A model generated the notes under the pieces. The model did no database searches, was not told the origin of the DNA, and saw only the letters and a program-made list of their open reading frames with translations. The translations under genes were made by a program, and so were the position numbers. Below are positions 56,069 through 64,000 of a stretch of DNA of 64,000 nucleotides, one piece after another. Every line of letters starts with the position of its first letter. Within the stretch, counting starts at the first letter, position 1. Origin of the DNA: Castanea sativa (lineage: Eukaryota > Streptophyta > Magnoliopsida > Fagales > Fagaceae); NCBI RefSeq assembly GCF_040712315.1, contig NC_134018.1:12482835-12546834 (forward strand). Reading direction: 5' to 3'.

Positions 56069-57795
56069 ATACTTATGGTAGGATAATAATTAGTTTGTGT
56101 CAAAAGTAAAACATGTAATAACAAATAAAGAAGAAAGCTTTGGCAAAAAAGGTTTAGCTAACACGGTAAATATAATAAAAGGGTGCTACAGCAAAATGAC
56201 TAGTACAGCAAGTAAAGATACCACAGCAGGACAACTGATGCAGCAGACGTGATAAAAAACGTGCTACAATAGAATAACTAAACACAACAGATTAACTAAA
56301 CACAGCAGATATAAGTTCTAATGAGTGAAATCAAATATATTTGCGATTAAAATCAAATATTGAATCTTCCCATAAAATAAGTAAACCAGGAAAGAACCCA
56401 AATCCCAACTTGAACAATCTTGTCATAGGCTTCTGCCATTAAAGTTACACATTTTAGAGAATAGGCCTAAATGGCTACTAGCTATTACTTTTGGAGACTT
56501 TAAAGAATGGGTTTGCTAAGAGGGAGGGAAAAGATGGTCTATTGATGCATGCCCCTATTCCTGCCATGTTTTCTCTCTTCTTTTTACCACTTTCTTTCTT
56601 TTTCTCCGTTCTTTTTACTCTTAGTTTCTTACTACTTTCTTGTCATGGGTTGCTCCCTTAGGTACTTCCTCCCTCCACTGGGTCTCCCCCTTCATCCATG
56701 GCTACCTCCTTATAGTGAGCTAATTTAATGGGATTTCTTTCTTTTACCCTTAGGGCTTTACCAACTATTTTTGGTTTGTTGTGGGCATCCCTTTAGGACT
56801 ACCCACCAACTCATTGGTTGCTTCGACCACTATCATTGCTCAGTACATGTTTGCTGCACCACTACTCATTTCACGACAAAATTTTCTTTTGCTTGTTCTT
56901 GTTGTATACCTCTACCTCTAGGTTCAAATGGATAAGGATTGGGTTACCTCACTACCTAGCTCTATGGCATGCATTAGATGGTCCCAACCATCAATTACTT
57001 CTTTTGAGTAAGATACCATCCCAGCAAGGTATATTCCCAAAAGGAGTTATGGCAGGAAACCAAATATAGACCCTCTTTTCCCTCCACCACCAAACCACAC
57101 CCTCTGAATCCCCTTGACCGTGGGCCCACCTCCCTTGTATTGGCTGGGTACAGGTTGATGGTGCTCCGGCCCTTCTGTGCTTGCTCCATTGTCTTCTGTT
57201 TTTGTCTCCTTTCGTTCCCATGCCTTTTCTGCCGTAGCAGATTAGTTTTGTTTCGTTCTGCTGCGTGTTTTTTGTCTTATTTCTTCATGCATTTCCTGTT
57301 GCGTTTGTCATTTCCTTTGGTTTGACTTTTCTTTCCTTCACATGATTTCTGCTGCTGACACTTCCTACTGTTTCTTGTTTCTTTTCATCGTGCTTCTTCA
57401 TATTAGCTTTCACGCCTATCATTTTTATACAAAAGGATTTGGGCCTTTATGGGCCAAATAATGTTGACTGGATCAAAAGTGTCTTGGAGCCAATTTATCT
57501 TTATCTGCCGAAGCCATTCTGCCAGAGAGTTGTATTCTGCGGCAAAACTGTATTTTACGGCAAAGTTGTATTTTGCGGCAAAGCTGTATTCTGAGACAGA
57601 TTTGTATTCTGCTGCAAATCGCTTTCCCTTGCATTTCTTTCTTTGGACCTCTCTTGTTCTTTAGTCTTCTTGGTAGGCTTTTGGGCCTTGCTTTTCATTG
57701 GGGTTTCCTCCATATCGGCTTTTGGGTACAGATCAAAAAAATTGGGCATTAACAACCTCATCATCCTTGATTTTGGAGGAGAATAATCAAACAAG
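55352..57795. mobile_element. 2.4-kb insertion splitting the LINE
   Basis: The LINE frame stops after AKFHP and resumes with KLREGKWLIGRGADIP, so the sequence between is an insertion. It has no recognisable gene. Near its left end (55590-55810) are loose repeats of TTCTGCTATGCAATAAAG type; near its right end (57500-57620) are repeats of GTATTCTGCGGCAAAGCT type. A (GT)n tract lies inside. No LTR pair, terminal inverted repeat or target duplication could be confirmed, so the class is unknown. Confidence 0.5.
56018..56066. repeat. (GT)n microsatellite
   Basis: Uninterrupted GT run of about 24 units; highly likely to be polymorphic. Confidence 0.95.
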
Positions 57796-57797
57796 AA

Positions 57798-59085
57798 AAC
57801 ACAAAACTTAGAGAAGGAAAATGGTTGATAGGTAGAGGTGCTGATATCCCTCTAACTAATCAAGACTAGTTTGAAAGTTCCTCATTGAACCAAAATGGCT
57901 CTGGAAGACTAAATGGTACAGTAGCTGACTTAATTGATCCATGAACTAATTCCTGGAAACCTAATCTAATCTGAGCACTGTATCCATACCCCCAATGGTC
58001 TGAAATTCTAAAAATCTCTTTGTCAAAAACTAGTTCAATAAGTGATAAACTCCTATGGAAGTCCTCAAGTTCTGGTGAAATCAATGTCAAAGCAACATAT
58101 GAAATATTGTTGAAAGATTCCAATCCTTCTGCTCAATCCCAATTTGGTACAGTATACATTCAAAATGGGGTTTGGGACAAAGTTTGAAAGATCAAAGTGC
58201 CTATGAGGATTTGCAATTTTGTATGAAGACTATTGCATGACAACTTACCAACCATGCTAAATTTGAAAAACAAGGGAATAGCTATCCAACCTCACTGCCC
58301 TCTGAGTGATTTAGAGGAAGAATCATCCACTCACCTCTTCCTACACTGCCCCTTTGCAAGGGCTTGTCGGCATGGCTCAATTCTAGCTATCCATTCTTCT
58401 AATTTTCAAAACATCACAGTGCAGCAATGGGTTGCAAACTTGCTGCTTAGACACAATACAAAGGAGGAGGAAGCTATGGGATACATGCAAGGGATCTTTA
58501 TTAATTTATGGGCTATATGGAAACATAGAAACCTGATTATTCATGAAGGCAAAGAACCAAATCCTATTGAAGTAGTACTAATGGCTTAAACATTGTCTTG
58601 TAGGTACAAAGCCTATTTTGCTACCCAACCAGTCACCAACAAGCAGATTAGAAGTATAAAACCAGTGCCTCAGACAATAGTAGGACAGTGGCAATTGATC
58701 ATCAAGATTTTTCTGGTGCTAGGAGGAAGAACTAAGAGAAGTGTTTTTGCTTATGAAGCAAAGAATTTGTAGGGAGACATTATATTTTGTGGAGCATCTA
58801 GCAGCTTAGCAAGGTCTAAGTATGGGGCCACGAAAGAAACTACGATGGAGGCAGTTCTCAAAGCCAAAACTCATGGTTTTTTTCAAATTTTGATATTAAC
58901 TAGCAGCAAAAGTTTGGTCCAAATTTTGAATAGTGAAAAAGGCTCAGATTGGCAAATACTCCTATGTTAGCTGATATGAGCTTTTCTGCAGCAAAATGGA
59001 TTAAATTATGAGTTGTGTATTATCTCTAATGTTGTCTTAGACCAAGTTTGTTATGTAGCAAATATGGCAGCTAAAGTGCCAATAT
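57798..59085 (+). pseudogene. LINE C-terminal part: zinc-binding RT-associated domain and RNase H
   Basis: Resumes with GKWLIGRGADIPLTNQDWFE. Then PYPQWSEILKISLSKTSSIS, VWDKVWKIKVPMRICNFVWR and LPTMLNLKNKGI, HLFLHCPFARAC and LWAIWKHRNLIIHEGK (zinc-binding 'zf-RVT' region), followed by RNase H phrases GASSSLARSKYGATKETTME and ILILTSSKSLVQILNSEKGS. Stops and frame changes are scattered through it. An RNase H tail is present in many plant L1-type elements. Same strand and order as the part at 54905, so the two are one element. Confidence 0.8.
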
Positions 59086-59089
59086 AATA

Positions 59090-59820
59090 ATGCTGGTATA
59101 ACCCAACTCTTTTGTAACTCTGAACAGTGTTTTGTTTCTCTGTGAATGGTATAAAAAAAGGGAACTATTTGCAAGCACATTGAATGGGATGAAGGCAAAC
59201 TCATGCATAGAGTTTCATAACGTGGGCAACTGGGCAAACTTGCACTATAAATAATTAGGCAAAATCACATATAAGTTGGGCAAAATCACATAAAGTTAAC
59301 TGCGCAAAATCACATGTAAGCTAATCAAAATATTTTAACTGGGTAATTTATCTTCCTAGCTGGGCAGCAACAATGTGGGCAGCAAATTTGCACAATACAA
59401 CAGTTTTTTACACATCCTTCACCTAGCACCAAAACACCATTCAACAAATATTTAAATTTTCTTCACCTTGGCAACAAAACTTACTATTCAACAAATATCT
59501 ATACATTCTTTACCCGTTTCAATATAAATTTATCAACAAACTATCTATACATATACATTCTTCCACTTGGTGGCCAAAGCAATTGTGTTAAACATGAAAT
59601 GATATTAATCTCATTCATCCATAGCATAGTGCAAGTTAAAATAATACATTATCTTCTAGTGTTTTAACCAAAATACAAAGTCATCAAATATTGCTAATTA
59701 TGTAATATACTACATTCAGCCCATCAAAATTTAGCAAATCAAAAGTCAGTAAAATATATCACCCCTTACTTTATACACCACTTCTAATGTTGTACCAAAA
59801 GTTAGTTGACAATTATCCAA
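59090..59820. other. AT-rich interval with short GGGCAAAATCACAT repeats
   Basis: At 59225-59400 the phrases GGGCAAAATCACAT and CTGGGCA recur four or five times. No gene. It may include one end of the PIF/Harbinger element, but no terminal repeat was identified. Confidence 0.4.
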
Positions 59821-59823
59821 CCA

Positions 59824-60730
59824 CTAAGGTTCCTTAGCATGCATTATCTCCGATAATATTTGTCGGCGTAACTCACTAGTTGGAACACCAAAAAATGCTC
59901 TTATTTTGGATAGACCCTTAATTAGGAAGAGCATAGCATCAAGTTGCACGTCCAACGGTATTCCTATATTCACCAATTCTAAAAATACTTCATTCTCAGA
60001 GTAACAACATGGGCGTCCTCAAAAAAATTTCCATTTGCTTTTCAAGCATTTCAACCATTTGAGGTGTTTTCTTCGCCTTCTTGGATGATCTCTCACATGA
60101 GTAGGAAGGAGAGACTATTGGAGAATATGATTCTACATTTGGCATGCTAAACTCATCAAAGCAATCAATATTTTCTTCCAAATTTATGCTATCCTCTCTT
60201 TCTTTTTTCCATCGACAGACTTTCTTCTTTGCACTTATACAGCCTTCACCATTTGCCTTATCCTTGGAAAACAAATCAAAGAGCTTCTCATAATGTTGAA
60301 TTTGAGTTCTTTTCCATTTTTTAGCATTTGGGTTTGCCTATAAAAATACAATACACACTTATTAGTATTATCATTATTACAACAAAGTACCAACAAAATG
60401 TACCAACTTGATCTAAAAATCTTTTCACGATATCAAAATAAAAATGGCTAACCTCTATTAATGGTTCCCACACTTCATCTTTAGCCTCAAAAATCCAATA
60501 ATTGGATTCCATGCAAATCCACTCAAGTTCTTGAAAAGGTCATGACATGAATGGAAAATACCTTTTAAAGTTTTGATGCGATTCTTGATGTTACTCTTCT
60601 CAACTGCATAACCAAATGATGCAGAAAACTTTTTACACATATTTGAGTAAGCATGATAACTCCATGTTTGATTAGGCCTATTTTCATTGTTTTGTTCCTC
60701 CAACATGACATTAAGTAAAACGTCATCCAT
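59824..60730 (-). pseudogene. Myb/SANT-like protein of PIF/Harbinger type (ORF1)
   Basis: Exon 1 starts MDDVLLNVMLEEQNNENRPN and has the Myb/SANT-like helices with spaced aromatic residues (TWSYHAYSNMCKKFSASFGY, IKTLKGIFHSCHDLFKNLSG, FAWNP); after one missing base it continues IFEAKDEVWEPLIE to a donor GTTAGC. Exon 2 resumes NPNAKKWKRTQIQHYEKLFD and ends, after another break, LRRQILSEIMHAKEP-like with TAG at 59824. In PIF/Harbinger transposons such a Myb-like protein works with the transposase in binding the ends. The related plant 'L10-interacting MYB-like' host genes are an alternative; the transposase alongside and the frame breaks favour a dead transposon gene. Confidence 0.65.
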
Positions 60731-61101
60731 GTCATCAGTTCATCCCATGTTAATCGCTTTAGACTCGCTATTAGTTGTCTTCTTCAATGTCTTAGACATC
60801 TTTAAAAGTTGCATGTTAAACATATTGTTATTTACAATATTACATACAACTACTACAAACAAACCAACATGATTTACATACAAATACTACAAACAAACCA
60901 ACAAAACAAAATATGACATAGCATAATGTTACTACAAACAAACTAGTAATTGAACATTCTTCTAAAGCATTAATTAGTTACATATAGTAGTTGTACAAAA
61001 ACAACTATTGTTAAATGTTCTGCAACAATCAATCCAAAACAACTATTCTATAGAGAAAGATACACATAAGCAAGTCAAATCTCATAACATAATGACTAAA
61101 A

Positions 61102-62393
61102 TTATTGATCATGCAATACATAGTCATTCCACATGCTAGTTGCTATACAAGTTCGTCGTATAGCTCTTCTTTTTGCATTTGCATCACTATCATTTGTACT
61201 CTTTCTAGCTTCATTATGTATGTCACCATTCGAAATATCTTGATCAACTTCTGTAATCAACCTTTCATACGAATCAACTCCCATAAGATAGTTGTGCAAT
61301 ATACAATAAGCCAAGATAATCTCAGTAACTGAATAAAAGGTTCTATCATTCTAGATATAATAGGAAATCGTTTCTTCAACACACCAAATGTCCTTTCAAC
61401 AACATTGCTCAAAGAGGAATGCCAATGATTAAATATTTCCTTAGTATTTTCTGGGCCACTTGCTGAATATTCTTTTAAATGATAACGTACACATATGTAT
61501 GGTGCAATAAGTCCACTTCTCAGCATAAAGTCCGCATCTACTAATATTTGCCTATTAAGAAAATAATTTACATAATAAATTCACTATATATAACTATATA
61601 TTGTTTATCTCTATTTTTTTTATAAGTATACTTTGTATTTATAACTTAACATTATTTTTAGAGATTATAAGTTTGTCTTCCCTACTAAAAGCGTTTTTAA
61701 TTATCCTCGAGTCAGAGACAGTCTCTTCTTATTCAGGTAAAACATATGTGAACCTCATGTCAAAATCACATGCTATCAATACATTTTAAGTTGTGTACTC
61801 TTTCCTCCCTCGATATCTAGGTGCATCTTTTGATGACATTTTTACACGAATGTGTCCCATCAATTGCCCCTACATAATCCTAGAATTAAAGTAATCTATT
61901 AAATCAATAATGTTTTACTCATATTAAAGCAATCTATATAGATGTTTGAAAATATGTTTACCTTAAAGTATGAGTAAAATCTATGACTATTTCGTATATG
62001 TGGGGGAATCTCTGCCCCATTAGGTTGTAGAAGAAACTAATCTTCAAGTAGATAACTGCTCTTAGCACATTGTAAAAAATGACAACTTATGGTCTCACCA
62101 GAATGACGGAAGAAAAAGGAAATTGTACGAATTCTCTCATTATGTGCTAAAATGTAAAGAAACCTAGCTACTTGCTCTTCAACAGAAGATTTCCTAGTGT
62201 CTTTAAGATAGCTAGTTCCTTGAAGAATTTCACACAACTTAGCAAAGGCATAAGGCCTCATTCGAATTATGTCTCGACATTTCTTACTGCATTTAAGTTT
62301 GCTTAGTAGTTCTTGCTGAATGTTTTCTCTTTCCCCACTACTTTGGGTAATTACTCTATCCACATTACATAGATTACGGTATATGTCTATCAT
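61102..62393 (-). pseudogene. PIF/Harbinger transposase, decayed
   Basis: N-terminal part 62393-62037 starts MIDIYRNLCNVDRVITQSSG and has a helical region RMRPYAFAKLCEILQG and VEEQVARFLYILAHNERIRT with RHSGETISCHF, typical of HARBI1-like proteins. The first catalytic Asp lies in GAIDGTH near 61860, followed after a missing base by KMSSKDAPRYRGRKEYTT; the second in VSDSRIIKNAFSR; the Glu in NVVERTFGVLKKRFPI (61526-61257). The C-terminus reads AYCILHNYLMGVDSYE to the stop at 61102. A Trp codon before EETVSDS is now a stop. Same strand as the Myb-like gene below it. Confidence 0.78.
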
Positions 62394-63040
62394 TCATATT
62401 GCACACACCACATGTACAAGAAGTTGCAAAACTGCTACATCTTGTCTTCTCTATCAATTAGTCAAAAGTTGCAAACCAAATTGGTTCAATTCACGAATAT
62501 TCCTTAATCAATCTTGACAATTTTCCTCCCATCTCTTACTCAAATTTCTTGGTGGACTACTATCCCAATTAGTTGGATTATTCATCTACCAAATATCCAT
62601 CACAAGTAAGAAATAATCAACACATTGGCCATAATAATTACTAATTAAAGCACCTCACCCTTCTATCTTTGCTCTTATCATCCCAAACAAAACTAGCAAA
62701 GAAACACTATATAAAAATTAATACACACAACTAATCATGTAAAGTAGACTATTTATGAATAATAATACAAATAAAAATCATTATTTACATCTATTTGTAG
62801 AAAGCTTATTGAAATAAGTCAACATATAATATGAAACATAACCAAAGACATAAATCTTAATCAACAAGTGCTGCTCTTGCCACTAACACTTGCACTAATA
62901 AATCAAAACTTTGCACCAACAGATTCCAAAAAAACAAAACTTAAATTAGATAATAAAAATCAACCACAACCGCATCAAAGCACTCGAACTTTAAACAATC
63001 CACATGGTCTCTTTCACACACAAAACACAGCCACTAATAA
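62394..63040. other. AT-rich flank of the PIF/Harbinger genes
   Basis: No gene recognised. The left or right terminal repeat of the element should lie here or near 59.2-59.8 kb but was not found by eye. Confidence 0.4.
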
Positions 63041-63044
63041 ATCA

Positions 63045-63240
63045 AAAGCGTAAATGCACTTTTAGTCCCTACATTTTGATATTTTTCCATTTTAGTCCTT
63101 ACATTTTAATTTTACCACTTTTAGTCCCTAATCCAATTAACGCGTTCCATTTTGGTCCTTTCCGTCAGTCAACCGACGGAAATTGCTGAGGTGGCAGTCG
63201 GAAGAATTAAAATATTATAAAAAATGCCACATCACCCTAA
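63045..63240. repeat. 'TTTTAGTCCCTA' repeat unit
   Basis: Three phrases of CACTTTTAGTCCCTACATTT type followed by TTAACGCGTTCC, TTTGGTCCTTTCCGTCAGTC and AACCGACGGAAATTGC, ending near ATGCCACATCACCCTAACAC. This arrangement is a common plant repeat end; similar phrases in the other orientation sit at 12518-12612. Confidence 0.5.
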
Positions 63241-64000
63241 CACGTCAACATATAAATTTAAAAAATTAATTTTTTAATTTTAACTAAATAATAAAAATAA
63301 AAACAGAATTAAAAACTAAAATCACATTAATTAAGATTGTCCTTCAAATTGTTCTTCATTTTACAACTTGTTCTTCTTATTCTTCCCACATCAAACCTAG
63401 CAACCAAGAACTCAAACCCATCACAAGAACGTAAACCCAACAACCCTAGAACTCAAACCCAGATCACTAGGACATAAATGAAAATAAGAAGAAAAAACTC
63501 AAATTCAACCCCTCAGAGATCATCAAACCCAGCATCATTAAACCCAACACCATCAAGTCTACCACAAATCAAGATCATCGAATTCTTCATGTTCTTCCCC
63601 AAATTCTAACATAATCAACACCAAATTCTCAGTAAATCACCCAGTCAACAAACCAACCCAGATTAAACCCAGATCAAGAAACCAATCACAACAAACCCAG
63701 ATCAACACAACAAACCCAGATCAACACAATCAAACCTGAATCCCACCACCAATGACCGACATAATCAAGCCACCACCACCCCACCGATCAGTCAACAAAC
63801 CCAGGCCAAGATGGTGGTCGAGATTGGCGAGCTCCATTGTGGCCAAGACCTGGACAAAGGCCAAGACCGGCGAGCTCCATTGTTGTCTCCCCTACCAAAA
63901 AAAACTCGATTATGAACGGACGGAAGCCGAGACCAGGATAGAGACCGAGATGGAGGTCAAGACCCACGCCGAGATGGAGGCTGAGACCCACGCCGAGATG
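63241..64000. other. AAACCCAGATCA-rich right edge
   Basis: Proline/asparagine-codon-like phrases such as AAACCCAGATCAACACAA repeat from 63430 to 63735, and GAGACCCACGCCGAGATGGA-type phrases from 63900 to the edge. No convincing gene; it may be the flank of the same repeat family that begins at 63045. Confidence 0.35.

Noticed and set aside
55924..56124. Frame with a His-Thr run
   Set aside because: Produced by the GT microsatellite read on the minus strand.
57866..58123. 85-codon minus-strand frame
   Set aside because: It lies antisense to the LINE segment whose plus-strand translation matches the family.

Overview
The window is nuclear DNA from a dicot plant. It has spliced genes with GT-AG introns, AT-rich intergenic DNA, poly(CT), poly(GT) and poly(TA) microsatellites, and a dense layer of plant-type transposons (Ty3/gypsy of the Tat type and a chromovirus, Ty1/copia, LINE, hAT, PIF/Harbinger, SINE, MITEs). 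The two 2S albumin genes have the Q/R-rich, eight-cysteine form of nut-tree storage proteins such as the walnut protein, so a Fagales tree (oak, chestnut or walnut kind) is the best guess. That placement is inference from family knowledge.

Layout. 1-9 kb: a possible first exon leaving the left edge (minus), a decayed copia element, then an intact four-coding-exon gene for translation initiation factor eIF1 (SUI1) on the minus strand with a leader intron and TATA box. 9-12.5 kb: a truncated chromovirus (minus). 16.28-19.04 kb: a compact non-autonomous Tat-type LTR element with a clean 5-bp target duplication and a remnant of RNase H. 19.57-29.28 kb: a 9.7-kb Tat-type element (here Element 1, plus) with near-identical LTRs. 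29.3-34.8 kb: AT-rich DNA with several hairpin elements. 34.8-35.3 kb: an intact 2S albumin gene. 35.66-46.73 kb: a second, older Tat-type element (Element 2, minus) with a nested solo LTR. 47-49 kb: a third Tat fragment. 51.7-53.6 kb: a second 2S albumin gene, broken by a hAT foldback element that itself carries a SINE. 54.9-59.1 kb: a LINE split by a 2.4-kb insertion. 59.8-62.4 kb: decayed PIF/Harbinger Myb-like and transposase genes. The rest is unassigned.

The most interesting system is in the two Tat elements. Each carries, between pol and the 3' LTR and on the opposite strand to gag-pol, a multi-exon gene with the same intron positions (leader exon plus four coding exons), resembling the 'putative gypsy type transposon' family. 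Tandem repeats fill the space where this gene and pol run toward each other. The two copies have decayed differently: Element 2 by C-to-T/G-to-A stop codons, Element 1 mainly by small indels although its LTRs look very young.

The host genes that can be supported are eIF1, the intact 2S albumin and perhaps the edge exon. The two albumin genes share promoter and 3' flank similarity, so they are a local duplication later separated by Element 2. Exon boundaries were set by eye from splice signals and family knowledge; no alignment or transcript data were available.
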